A DNA stretch of 64,000 nucleotides from Alteriqipengyuania lutimaris (GTDB lineage Bacteria; Pseudomonadota; Alphaproteobacteria; Sphingomonadales; Sphingomonadaceae): assembly GCF_003363135.1 (NCBI RefSeq), contig NZ_QRBB01000001.1, positions 1,772,501 to 1,836,500 on the forward strand, in the 5' to 3' direction. Below are positions 18,584 to 26,594 of this stretch, one piece after another (positions within the stretch are counted from its first letter, which is position 1; every line of letters begins with the position of its first letter). The position numbers and the translations under genes were made by a program. The notes beneath the pieces were generated by a model that saw only the letters and a list, made by a program, of their open reading frames with translations, was not told where the DNA came from and did no database searches.

Positions 18584-20035
18584 ATGGAACTTGCGATTCT
18601 GGGTGTCGTGGCGCTGCTGATCGGGCTGGGCGTCGGGTGGTTCATCGGCGGAAGACCGGTGGCGGAGCTGAAATCTCGCCTGACCGAGAGCGAGCGCGAG
18701 GCTAAGGAGACCGACGCGAAATACCTGCGCGCCTATGCCGAGCTTGAGGCTGCGCGCGAGAAGGGCGCGCGGGTCGATGCGCTGGACGCCGAGCTGAAGG
18801 AAACCCGCGCGCGGCACGAGACCGCGCTGGAGGAATTGCGGCGGTCCAATGGTGCGCTCTCCTCCGAACTCGCGACGCTGAAGGAAAAGACCGCCAATTT
18901 CGACGAGCAGAAGCGCCTGCTGGTCGAAGCGCGCGAGGAATTGCTCAAGGAATTCCGGAACACCGGCTCCGCCGTGCTGAGCAAGGCGCAGGAGGCCTTT
19001 CTGGAGCGCGCGAGCGAACGGTTCGGCCATTCGGAGAAATCCTCCGAGGAAAAGATCCGCGCGCTGCTCGCGCCCGTGGGCGACCGACTCAAGAAGTACG
19101 AGGATCAGGTCGCCGCGCTGGAGGAAAAGCGCACCAATGCCTTCTCCTCGCTCGCCTCGCAGATCGAGCAGATGCGGCTGGGGCAGGAAGAGGTCCGGCG
19201 CGAGGCGCAGCGGCTGGGCAATTCGCTCACCAACGCGCCCAAGGCCCGCGGCCGCTGGGGCGAGCGGGCGTTGCAGAACGTGCTCGAACAGTGCGGCCTA
19301 GCCGAGCACACCGATTTCCACCTCGAACATTCGCTGGAGACCGAGGAAGGCCGGCTGCGGCCCGATGCGATCGTCAACGTGCCCGGCTCCAAGAAGCTGG
19401 TGATCGACGCCAAGGTCTCATTGAATGCCTACCAGGCCGCGTTCGAGGCGGAGGACGAGGGGGAGCGCAAGCGGCATCTCGACCTCCACGCCAAGTCGAT
19501 GCGCGGCCATGTCCAGACGCTGGGCTCGAAGAGCTACCAGAGCCAGTTCGACGACGCGCCGGACTATGTCGTGATGTTCGTGCCGGGCGAGCACTTCGTT
19601 GCCGCGGCATTGGACTCCGATCCCGAGCTGTGGGACTTTGCCTTCCGCAACAAGGTGTTGCTGGCAACTCCTACCAACCTCGTGGCGATCGCGCGGACCG
19701 TAGCGCAGGTCTGGCGGCAGGACACGATCGCCAAGGAAGCGATGGAGATCGGCAAGGCCGGCGGCGAGCTTTACGACCGTCTCGCCATCGCAGCCGAGCA
19801 CATGAAACGCGTTGGCGGCGGGCTCGAAAGCGCGGTCAAGAACTACAACAAGTTCGTCGGTAGCTTCGAGCGCAACGTGCTGTCCGCCGGGCGGCGCCTG
19901 TCCGAAAAGGGCATCGAGATCGGCAAGCGCGAGATCGAGGAAATCCCGCAGATCGCGGAAACGCCGACCTACACGGCCGAGGATGCCGCCGCGATCGAGG
20001 ACCGCACCGAGGCCGAACGCGACGCGGCGGAGTAG
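18584..20035 (+). CDS. rmuC: DNA recombination protein RmuC
   Basis: An inner-membrane-anchored protein of the RmuC (DUF195) family, linked to limiting recombination at inverted repeats; a nuclease-like core is predicted for the family. The order is one N-terminal membrane helix (ELAILGVVALLIGLGVGWF), a coiled coil of about 130 residues, then the conserved core with GRWGERALQNVLE and KKLVIDAKVSLNAY. The ATG at 18584 was preferred because it places the membrane helix directly at the N-terminus; 18572 and 18548 are in-frame alternatives. No clear ribosome site exists for any of them. Confidence 0.92.
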   Translation: MELAILGVVALLIGLGVGWFIGGRPVAELKSRLTESEREAKETDAKYLRAYAELEAAREKGARVDALDAELKETRARHETALEELRRSNGALSSELATLKEKTANFDEQKRLLVEAREELLKEFRNTGSAVLSKAQEAFLERASERFGHSEKSSEEKIRALLAPVGDRLKKYEDQVAALEEKRTNAFSSLASQIEQMRLGQEEVRREAQRLGNSLTNAPKARGRWGERALQNVLEQCGLAEHTDFHLEHSLETEEGRLRPDAIVNVPGSKKLVIDAKVSLNAYQAAFEAEDEGERKRHLDLHAKSMRGHVQTLGSKSYQSQFDDAPDYVVMFVPGEHFVAAALDSDPELWDFAFRNKVLLATPTNLVAIARTVAQVWRQDTIAKEAMEIGKAGGELYDRLAIAAEHMKRVGGGLESAVKNYNKFVGSFERNVLSAGRRLSEKGIEIGKREIEEIPQIAETPTYTAEDAAAIEDRTEAERDAAE

Positions 20036-20054
20036 AACCAGCTTATCCAAAGAT

Positions 20055-20160
20055 CGTCACCCCGGACTTGCCTGCCCCTGCGAAGGCAGGGGATCCGGGG
20101 TAGTGCCGCTTCCGGCGCCGGGCCAGAAGAAGCCCGATCCCGGGTCAGGCCCGGGATGAC
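20055..20160. repeat. REP block (two palindromes)
   Basis: The first stem is CCTGCCCCTGCGAAGGCAGG within CGTCACCCCGGA...TCCGGGG. The second is TCCCGGGTCAGGCCCGGGA, ending GATGAC. Same family as the blocks at 55725 and 57054. Confidence 0.8.
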
Positions 20161-20226
20161 AGTTTGGAAAAGCGCGTGCCATAGCCTGCGATGACGCGGC
20201 CGGAATGGAGGCGTTGCGGGCGGCCC

Positions 20227-20284
20227 CGTCACCCCTGCAACTGCGGACTTGCCTGCCCCTGCGAAGGCAGGGGGATCCGGGGTG
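20227..20284. repeat. REP block (partial)
   Basis: Repeats the CGTCACC start and the CCTGCCCCTGCGAAGGCAGG stem of the 20055 copy, 172 nt downstream and in the same orientation. Confidence 0.75.
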
Positions 20285-20542
20285 GTGCTGCTTTTGGAGC
20301 ATCGCCGGAGGAAGCCCGAACCAGGTTCGGAGGCTGGGGAGCGGTGGGCTTTTGCGCTTCCCGCTATGAGGTTCGAAGAACCACGACCGCGCGATTTTCC
20401 TACATGCGAGCGGGGCGCTAAATGTCGGTTCGTTCTTTCCTCTTGTCGAAAAAATCCGCTTAAAAAGGCGAATGTGTCACCCCTGGAGTACTCCGCTTTG
20501 CTTGAATACCTGATTTGGCAAGATATTCCTCGACGCCCAGCA

Positions 20543-20571
20543 GGGTGACACATGGGTGACACGTGTCACCC
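20543..20571. promoter_or_regulatory. GTGACAC palindrome element, copy 1 (upstream of phoU)
   Basis: A perfect 18-bp palindrome GGGTGACACGTGTCACCC at 20554-20571 is preceded at exactly 11 bp by a direct half-copy GGGTGACAC (20543-20551). A divergent half-copy GTGTCACCCC stands about 60 bp further upstream (20474-20483). The same layout recurs at 57326-57354. Confidence 0.8.
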
Positions 20572-20627
20572 TGTAATCCGTGCCGGGCACCGAAGACCCC
20601 GAGAAAATCGCCATTCGCCTTCCCTTT

Positions 20628-20645
20628 CTGTAATAATTATGTCAT
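20628..20645 (+). promoter_or_regulatory. Pho-box-like sequence immediately upstream of phoU
   Basis: CTGTAAT-AATT-ATGTCAT matches the PhoB box layout (two 7-mers CTGTCAT separated by 4 nt) with one mismatch per half. It ends 9 nt before the ATG of phoU. CATAAT at 20643-20648 could be a -10 element that would place the transcript start at the ATG. Confidence 0.65.
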
Positions 20646-20654
20646 AATACCTTC

Positions 20655-21326
20655 ATGGATATGTCACACCTCAAGACCAGCCACACGGTTTCCGCATTCG
20701 ACGACGAAATCGTCGATATTGCCGTCGCCATCAACACGATGTGCGATGCCGCCACGCGTGCGCTGGACGCGTCGATCGATGCGCTCGTCCATGGGGACGA
20801 GGAAGACGCGCAGCGTCTGATTCAAGCCGATCTCCACCTCGACGAGCTCGAAAGCGATCTCGAGAAGAAGGTCATGCGCAGCATCGCGCTGCGGGCACCC
20901 GTCGCCGACGACCTGCGCTATCTCGTCATGGCGATCCGGATCGGGGCGATGCTCGAACGCTCGGGCGACCATGCCAAGAACATGGCCAAGCGCGTCGGCA
21001 TGGTCGACCTGACCAATGCCGCGCCGCTGATGCACAAGCTGCGCGAGATGACGCGCCTCGGCACCTCGATGCTCGGCCAGTCGGTCGATTGCTTCAACCG
21101 CAGCGAGGCGAGCCTCGCGACGGTGGTGCGCGATCGCGATGCGCAGCTGAACCGGCATTTCGACGAATTTACCGAGATGGTCTCGGCCGCGATGCGCGAT
21201 GATCCGGGCTTCGTCGACACCGGCGTGCAACTGCTCTTCATTTCGAAGCAGCTCGAGCGGGTCGGCGATTATGCCAAGAACATCGCGGGCAGCGCGCACT
21301 ACATCATCACCGGCGAACACCTCTGA
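20655..21326 (+). CDS. phoU: Phosphate signalling protein PhoU
   Basis: A cytosolic helical protein that couples the PstSCAB transporter to PhoR and damps the Pho response. Its 223 residues comprise two PhoU repeats, each with the metal-binding E/DxxxD-type helices (LERSGDHAKNMAKR in the first, LERVGDYAKNIAGS in the second). It stands alone here, with no pst or phoBR genes around it. Upstream are a Pho-box-like site and the GTGACAC palindrome. No Shine-Dalgarno sequence is evident, so leaderless translation or the second ATG (20661) is possible. Confidence 0.95.
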   Translation: MDMSHLKTSHTVSAFDDEIVDIAVAINTMCDAATRALDASIDALVHGDEEDAQRLIQADLHLDELESDLEKKVMRSIALRAPVADDLRYLVMAIRIGAMLERSGDHAKNMAKRVGMVDLTNAAPLMHKLREMTRLGTSMLGQSVDCFNRSEASLATVVRDRDAQLNRHFDEFTEMVSAAMRDDPGFVDTGVQLLFISKQLERVGDYAKNIAGSAHYIITGEHL

Positions 21327-21354
21327 GACCCGCCGGTCGCGAGGTGGGCGGCGG

Positions 21355-22167
21355 TCAGTCGAGCGTCGCCAGCACTTCGTAGGCGAGCACGGCGGCGGCG
21401 ACCGCGGCGTTGAGGCTGTCGGCGCGCCCGCGCATCGGCATGGTCACGCGCAGGTCGCAGGCGGCTTCGTAGTCTTCGGGCAGGCCCTGCGATTCGTTGC
21501 CGACCAGCACGAAGCACGGGGCCGCGTAAGGCGCCCCGCGATAGGGCACGGCGTCGCGCAGGCTCGCGGCGACCAGCTGGCTCGGTGCCGATCCGTCGGC
21601 CCCGCGCAGCCACGGCAGGAACTCCTCCCACCGCGCCCGCGCGATCCGCTGCGTGAAGATCGCGCCCATGCTGGCCCGCACCGCCTCCACTCCGAAGGGG
21701 TCGGCGCAATCGTCGATCAGGATCAGGCCGCCGGCGCCCACCGCATCGCCGGTGCGCAGCATCGTGCCCAGATTGCCCGGGTCTCTCAGGGCTTGGGCCA
21801 CCAGCCAGATCGGCGCGGTCGAGCGGTCGAGCCGCTCCAGCCGCGTGTCCCACTCGGCGAAGGCACCCGCGACCGCCTGCGGATTGTCCTTGCCGGTGAT
21901 CTTGGAGAGGATGTCGGGCGTGGTCTCGATAATCTCGCCGCCCGCATCGTCCACCGCCGTCACGAGCAGGTCGAGCAGCGGATGCGGCGCGCGCTTATCC
22001 GCCATCACCAGCGTTTCGGGCAGGCGCCCGCATTCGCGCGCATCGGTCAGCAGCCGCAGCCCTTCGGCGAGGAAGCGCCGCTCGCGCTGGCGATGCTTCT
22101 TGTCGCGCAGCTGGCGCAGCGCCTTGATCGTCGGATTGGAAAAGCTGGTGATGTGGCGATGGGGCAT
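21355..22167 (-). CDS. TrmH/SpoU-family RNA 2'-O-methyltransferase
   Basis: A SPOUT methyltransferase of 270 residues using S-adenosylmethionine to methylate ribose in rRNA or tRNA. It has an N-terminal substrate-binding domain (RQRERRFLAEGLRLL) and a trefoil-knot domain with ALRDPGNLGTMLRT (motif 1), VLVGNESQGLP (motif 2) and MRGRADSLNAAVAAAVLAYE (motif 3). The exact target nucleotide is not deducible. It follows the HPr gene by 24 nt and is likely the last gene of the chvI operon. Confidence 0.9.
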   Translation of the reverse strand: MPHRHITSFSNPTIKALRQLRDKKHRQRERRFLAEGLRLLTDARECGRLPETLVMADKRAPHPLLDLLVTAVDDAGGEIIETTPDILSKITGKDNPQAVAGAFAEWDTRLERLDRSTAPIWLVAQALRDPGNLGTMLRTGDAVGAGGLILIDDCADPFGVEAVRASMGAIFTQRIARARWEEFLPWLRGADGSAPSQLVAASLRDAVPYRGAPYAAPCFVLVGNESQGLPEDYEAACDLRVTMPMRGRADSLNAAVAAAVLAYEVLATLD

Positions 22168-22191
22168 GGAACGCTCGGCGGGCGGGGGAGG

Positions 22192-22470
22192 CTATTCCTC
22201 GCCGAACCCGTTTTCGATGAGGGTCGAAATCTCGTCCATCGCGGCAGGCGCATCCTCGCCTTTGACGATCAGGGTGATCTCATCGCCGCGCGCCGCGCCC
22301 AGCATCATCAGGTCGAGGATCGAGCGGCCGTCGACCTCGCGCTCTCCCTTGGCGACGCGGATCCTCGTGGCGTCGGACCAGCGGCTCGCGACCTCGACCA
22401 GCTTCGCGCTCGCCCGGGCGTGCAGGCCGCGCTCGTTCACGATGGTGATGGCCTTGCGCGTATCGCTCAT
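22192..22470 (-). CDS. ptsH: HPr phosphocarrier protein
   Basis: Small phosphocarrier of 92 residues of the phosphotransferase system. It has the H17 phosphorylation site in NERGLHARASAK and the regulatory Ser region DGRSILDLMMLGAA with S50 equivalent to Ser46, the target of HPr kinase. The ATG overlaps the EIIA stop as ATGA. In alphaproteobacteria such an incomplete PTS is regulatory rather than sugar-transporting. No HPr kinase gene is present in this cluster although the Ser site is kept. Confidence 0.93.
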   Translation of the reverse strand: MSDTRKAITIVNERGLHARASAKLVEVASRWSDATRIRVAKGEREVDGRSILDLMMLGAARGDEITLIVKGEDAPAAMDEISTLIENGFGEE

Positions 22471-22895
22471 TCCCCGCTGCCTTTCAGCTCTTCGCTGGGC
22501 CGCGCGAGGAATTCCGATGCGATGGTGATGTAGTTGCGCCCTGCATCGCGCGCGGCGCGCACCGCATCGGCCACCGCCATGTCCTGCCGCGCACGGGCGA
22601 GACGAATCAGCATCGGCAGGTTGATCCCGGCAATCACCTCGACCTTGCCTTCCTCGAGCAGCGAGATCGCCAGATTGGACGGCGTTCCGCCGAACAGGTC
22701 GGTCAGGATGATCACACCCTCGCCGTGATCGACCTCGGCAATCCGCGCGCTGATCTCGTCGCGGCGCGCCTGCGCATCGTCCTGGGGGCCGATGCACACG
22801 GACGCGATCGCATCCTGCGGGCCGACCACGTGTTCCATTGCGGATATGAACTCACGGGCGAGCTGCCCATGGGTCACCAGAATGAGACCTATCAT
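22467..22895 (-). CDS. PTS EIIA component, mannose family (regulatory)
   Basis: A 142-residue EIIA-Man domain with the phosphoaccepting H9 in LVTHGQLA and the LTDLFGGTPSNLA block. It is a stand-alone domain, as in the regulatory PTS of alphaproteobacteria, receiving phosphate from HPr. The ATG at 22895 opens the conserved MIGLILVTHG start; the frame extends further upstream without family similarity. It is coupled by overlap to ptsH. Confidence 0.93.
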   Translation of the reverse strand: MIGLILVTHGQLAREFISAMEHVVGPQDAIASVCIGPQDDAQARRDEISARIAEVDHGEGVIILTDLFGGTPSNLAISLLEEGKVEVIAGINLPMLIRLARARQDMAVADAVRAARDAGRNYITIASEFLARPSEELKGSGE

Positions 22896-22990
22896 GGCCG
22901 CACTGTCTAGAAGCAGATACGCCCAGCACAAGGGGGGACGTAGTAAACGCGTGGGCAACCGCAGCGACCGCGCGACAGGCGGTCAGGCGG

Positions 22991-23890
22991 TCAGGCGCTT
23001 TGCAGCTCCACCATGTCGGTCGCGCGGCTGGCGAGGTTGCGGTGCATGACGGTCGGCACGAAGCCCTCGTCGCGCAGCGCCCGGGCCATACGCTCCGCAC
23101 TATAGACCGAACGGTGGCGTCCGCCGGTGCAGCCGAAGGCGATGTGGACGTAGCTTTTGCCCTGTGCGCGGTAGCGCGGCAGCAGGTCGAGCACGAGGTC
23201 GCGGATGCGGCCGAAGTTTTCCTCGAACCCGTCGGCGGCGGCGAGATAGTCGGCCACGTCCTCGTCGAGGCCGGTCTGCTCGCGCAGCCCCTCCTGCCAG
23301 TGCGGGTTGTCGAGGAAGCGCATGTCGAAGACCAGGTCCGCCAGCGGTGGCATGCCCCGCGCGAAGCCGAAGCTGCTGACCGTGATCGCCAGCACGCCGC
23401 CCTGCTGCGTCTCGAAGTTCTGGCGGACGAACTGCTGCAGCTCGTTGGTGGCGAGTTCGCTGGTATCGATGAGCATGTCCGCCCAGCGCCTGAGCGGATC
23501 GAGCAGGTCGCGCTCCGCCCGGATACCGTCGATCGCGGTGCGTCCGCGCGCCATCGGGTGGCGCCGCCGGGTCTCGTTGTAGCGGCGTTCGAGCTCGGTA
23601 TTGTGGCAGTCGATGAACATCGTTGACAGGTCGATATCGTCGCTCTCGCCCAGGCTCTTCACGATGGCGATGACCTCGGCCGGCACGAAGCCGCGGGTGC
23701 GCGAATCGAACCCGATGGCGAGCGGGGCGCGTGCCTCGTCCGCGAGGACTTCGCGCACCAGCGGGCGCAGCAGGCGGATGGGGAAGTTGTCGACCGATTC
23801 CCAGCCGAGGTCCTCCAGCACGCGCAGCGCGGTCGTCTTGCCCGCGCCGGACATGCCGGTGACCAGCATCAGCTTTTGCGGTTCGGTCAT
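22991..23890 (-). CDS. rapZ: RNase adapter protein RapZ (YvcJ family)
   Basis: A nucleotide-binding protein; in E. coli it senses glucosamine-6-phosphate and guides RNase E to GlmZ sRNA, while in alphaproteobacteria the role is less defined. The Walker A motif GMSGAGKTT is at residues 12-20. Family blocks WESVDNFP and FGCTGGRHRSV follow. The ATG at 23890 (299 residues) has GGAG 9-12 nt upstream and begins the conserved start; an ATG at 23929 would add 13 residues. It follows chvG by 90 nt, where hprK is usually found. Confidence 0.94.
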   Translation of the reverse strand: MTEPQKLMLVTGMSGAGKTTALRVLEDLGWESVDNFPIRLLRPLVREVLADEARAPLAIGFDSRTRGFVPAEVIAIVKSLGESDDIDLSTMFIDCHNTELERRYNETRRRHPMARGRTAIDGIRAERDLLDPLRRWADMLIDTSELATNELQQFVRQNFETQQGGVLAITVSSFGFARGMPPLADLVFDMRFLDNPHWQEGLREQTGLDEDVADYLAAADGFEENFGRIRDLVLDLLPRYRAQGKSYVHIAFGCTGGRHRSVYSAERMARALRDEGFVPTVMHRNLASRATDMVELQSA

Positions 23891-23980
23891 AGCTGCAGGC
23901 TCCGTTTGCGCATGCGCATCGCGGCGCAATTCTTGGTTATCATATAGAAGATGATCGCTTCGATACGGTCTGAAGTGCCG

Positions 23981-25573
23981 TCAAGCGACACTCGTCTCGT
24001 CTTCCACGATGGCAGGCAGGGCGAGCACCATGCACGCACCGCGCGCACCGTCGGGCCGATCCTGCGCACTCAGCGTACCGCCATGCGCCTCGGCAATGGT
24101 GCGCGCGATGGCGAGGCCGAGACCGGAGTGGTTGCCGAAGCTTTCCTCCTCCGGCCGGTCGGAATGGAAGCGTTCGAACACCTTGGTCCGCGCCTCGGGC
24201 GGGATGCCGGGTCCCTCGTCCATCACCATCAGGATCAATGCGTCGCGATCGCGCTCGATCACGACATCGATAACCCCGCCTTCGGACGAGAACGACGCGG
24301 CATTGTCGAGCAGGTTGTCGACCACCCGTTCGAGCCGTTCGGGAACGCCCATCACGCGTGCCTCGCCCCCCGTATGCGCGAAAACGATCTCGCAGCCTGC
24401 ATCGAGGCCGCGATTGCCGCGCCGCTCGATAATGTTTCCGACGAGCGCGGTCAGGTCGACGCGCGCGAAGGTGGCGCGCGACAATTCGGCGTCGATCCGG
24501 CTGGCATCGGAAATCTCGGTCACCAGCCGGTCGATCCGCCGCACATCGTGCCGCGCGATTTCGAGCAGCTGCGCGCGCAGCTCCGGATCGTCCACCGAGC
24601 CGAGCGATTCGGTCGCGCTGCGCAGGGATGCGAGCGGGTTCTTGATTTCATGGGCAACATCCGCCGCGAAATGTTCGACCGCGTCGATCCGGTGGCGCAG
24701 CGCATCGGTCATGTCGGCGATCGCGCGTGCGAGCATCCCGATCTCGTCGCGCCGGTCGGGCAGGCGGGGCACCTGCACCTCGCGCTCGCGCCCCAGCCGC
24801 ACGCGCTGGGCGGCCTTGGACAGGGTCTGCAGGGGCGTGACGATGGTCCGGGCGAGGAAAAGTGACAGCAGGATCGATGCGACCAGCGCGAAGAACACGC
24901 CCGTGCCCAGCGTCGAGCGTGCGTTGCGCACCGATTCGGTAATGTCGATCGCATTGCGCGTCGTCAGCAGGGTGGCGCCCTGCAGGCCGACCGGAGCGGC
25001 TGCGGTGATGACGGGCGTGCGATCCGCCGCCTGGCGCAGCTCGATCTGCGATATGCCGAGCTCGCGGGCGCGCTGCAGCTCGGGCCAGGCGTCGGCTTCG
25101 TTCGATTCGGGTTCGATATAACGCGGCACGGGCTGGGCGCTGACCATCGTATCGACGATCTGGTCGAGGAAGCGCGCGAAGCGCAGGCCGAAAGGGTCGT
25201 CGCTCGGGTCGTCCAGCGTGAAGGTCGGCTCTCCCAGTTCGAAACTGTCGGCCATCAGCTGCCCTTCGGGATCGAACAGCCGCAGGCGCATGTCCTGCTC
25301 CTTCGCGATCTGGAGCAGCAGCGCATCCTGCCGCTCGCGAGTGGCGCCCGCCAGCGCCTCGGCGGTGATCTGCGCCTCGATCCGCGCGAGCTTGTAGCGT
25401 TCGTCGAGAAGCTGCGCGCGGTAGGAATCGAGATAGACGATCCCGCCGCCCAGCAGCGCCAGCGGCAGGATGTTGACCGCCAGGATACGCGCGGTGAGCG
25501 AAAGGCGCGACAGGCCGCCCACCCGTTCCAGCGGGCGCGCGATGCGCCGCACGCCGCCGCCCGGTTCAGCCAC
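23981..25573 (-). CDS. chvG: Sensor histidine kinase ChvG
   Basis: Membrane sensor of the ChvG/ChvI (ExoS/ChvI) two-component system, which in rhizobia and Caulobacter responds to acidity and envelope stress. The 530 residues are ordered: membrane helix about 28-48, periplasmic sensor about 50-220, membrane helix about 223-243, HAMP about 244-297, dimerisation domain with H308 in ADVAHEIKNP, then the ATPase with N, G1 (DEGPGIPPEAR) and G2 (HSGLGLAIAR) boxes. The start is GTG, 2 nt after the chvI stop. The kinase is complete. Confidence 0.94.
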   Translation of the reverse strand: MAEPGGGVRRIARPLERVGGLSRLSLTARILAVNILPLALLGGGIVYLDSYRAQLLDERYKLARIEAQITAEALAGATRERQDALLLQIAKEQDMRLRLFDPEGQLMADSFELGEPTFTLDDPSDDPFGLRFARFLDQIVDTMVSAQPVPRYIEPESNEADAWPELQRARELGISQIELRQAADRTPVITAAAPVGLQGATLLTTRNAIDITESVRNARSTLGTGVFFALVASILLSLFLARTIVTPLQTLSKAAQRVRLGREREVQVPRLPDRRDEIGMLARAIADMTDALRHRIDAVEHFAADVAHEIKNPLASLRSATESLGSVDDPELRAQLLEIARHDVRRIDRLVTEISDASRIDAELSRATFARVDLTALVGNIIERRGNRGLDAGCEIVFAHTGGEARVMGVPERLERVVDNLLDNAASFSSEGGVIDVVIERDRDALILMVMDEGPGIPPEARTKVFERFHSDRPEEESFGNHSGLGLAIARTIAEAHGGTLSAQDRPDGARGACMVLALPAIVEDETSVA

Positions 25574-25575
25574 GT

Positions 25576-26349
25576 TCAGCCATCGCTGAAGCTGTAGCCT
25601 GCGCCGTAGAGCGTCTCGATCGCGCCGAAGGTCTGATCGACCGCGCGGAACTTGCGGCGCATGCGCTTGATGTGGCTGTCGACCGTGCGATCGTCGACGA
25701 AGACGTCGTCGGGATAGGCCGCGTCCATCAGCTGGTTGCGGCTCTTGATCACACCGGGGCGGTGCGCCAGCGCCTCCAGCAACAGGAACTCGGTCACCGT
25801 GAGCGAGACGGGCTTGCCATCCCAGGTCACCTGGTGGCGGGCGGGGTCCATGGTGAGGCGTCCGCGACTGAAACTGGCGCGCGACTGGCCCTCTTCGCCC
25901 GCGGCCGCCTCACCCTCGGGCGTGCCGTCGTCGAGCCCGCTGCGGCGCAGGATCGCGCGGATCCGTGCGACCAGCAGCCGCAGCGAGAAGGGCTTGGAGA
26001 TATAATCGTCCGCGCCCATTTCGAAGCCCGCTTCCTCGTCGCGCTCGTCGTCCTTGCTGGTGAGGAAGATGACCGGCAGCGGCGATCGCTCGCGCAGCTT
26101 GGCGAGCAATTCCATCCCGTCCATGCGCGGCATCTTGATATCGAACACGGCAAGGTCGGGCGGGTTCTCGGTCAGCGCGCGCAGGGCGGTCTCGCCGTCG
26201 GAATAGACGCGGGTTTCGAACCCTTCGGCCTGCAGCGCGATCGAGACCGTGGTGAGGATGTTGCGATCGTCGTCGACCAGCGCGACCACGCGCCGGTCCT
26301 TGCGGCGCAAAGGGGATACGGGGTCGGCGTTGTCGTGTGTCTGTTCCAT
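25576..26349 (-). CDS. chvI: Response regulator ChvI (OmpR family)
   Basis: A 257-residue DNA-binding regulator. Its receiver has phosphoacceptor D70 in [12 protein letters not shown], acidic pair DDD near 26-28 and the conserved K in [11 protein letters not shown]. An acidic Glu/Gly-rich linker follows (about 142-158), then a winged-helix trans_reg_C domain (about 160-255) with RNQLMDAAY and [15 protein letters not shown]. It lies divergent from pckA with 245 nt between starts; pckA is a documented ChvI-linked gene in Agrobacterium relatives, so co-regulation is plausible. Confidence 0.94.
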   Translation of the reverse strand: MEQTHDNADPVSPLRRKDRRVVALVDDDRNILTTVSIALQAEGFETRVYSDGETALRALTENPPDLAVFDIKMPRMDGMELLAKLRERSPLPVIFLTSKDDERDEEAGFEMGADDYISKPFSLRLLVARIRAILRRSGLDDGTPEGEAAAGEEGQSRASFSRGRLTMDPARHQVTWDGKPVSLTVTEFLLLEALAHRPGVIKSRNQLMDAAYPDDVFVDDRTVDSHIKRMRRKFRAVDQTFGAIETLYGAGYSFSDG

Positions 26350-26594
26350 GGCTTTGCTGTCGTACCCGCTTCCTATGCCGTCCGGATTAGCGCCTGTGGC
26401 CCCATCCTACAACGCACGCGAGGCGATGGTGCACGGATTGCTCTATGCCCGGTTGCATGGATTTGACGGGGGGCACGACCGAGATTATGCGCAAGCCAGC
26501 GACCCCGAGCATTCTTATTGGAAGAGCGCCGCGTCGGCGATCGGCATTGCCTGCCGATGCCGGGATTACGTTTCAATTCAGGAGATTGGCCCCC

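Larger units (their letters stand above)
20036..20654. other. Long intergenic region of repeats upstream of phoU
   Basis: No gene is supported in these 619 nt. They hold two REP blocks (20055-20160, 20227-20284), about 190 nt without recognisable features that become AT-richer towards the end, the GTGACAC palindrome element (20474-20571) and the phoU promoter region with a Pho-box-like sequence. Confidence 0.7.

Noticed and set aside
20055..20284. CRISPR-like array
   Set aside because: Repeats are REP palindromes with irregular spacing and no spacers of constant length; no cas genes.
23887..24069. HprK remnant between chvG and rapZ
   Set aside because: None of the six frames shows a Walker A or other HprK motif; the region is only 90 nt between the two genes.
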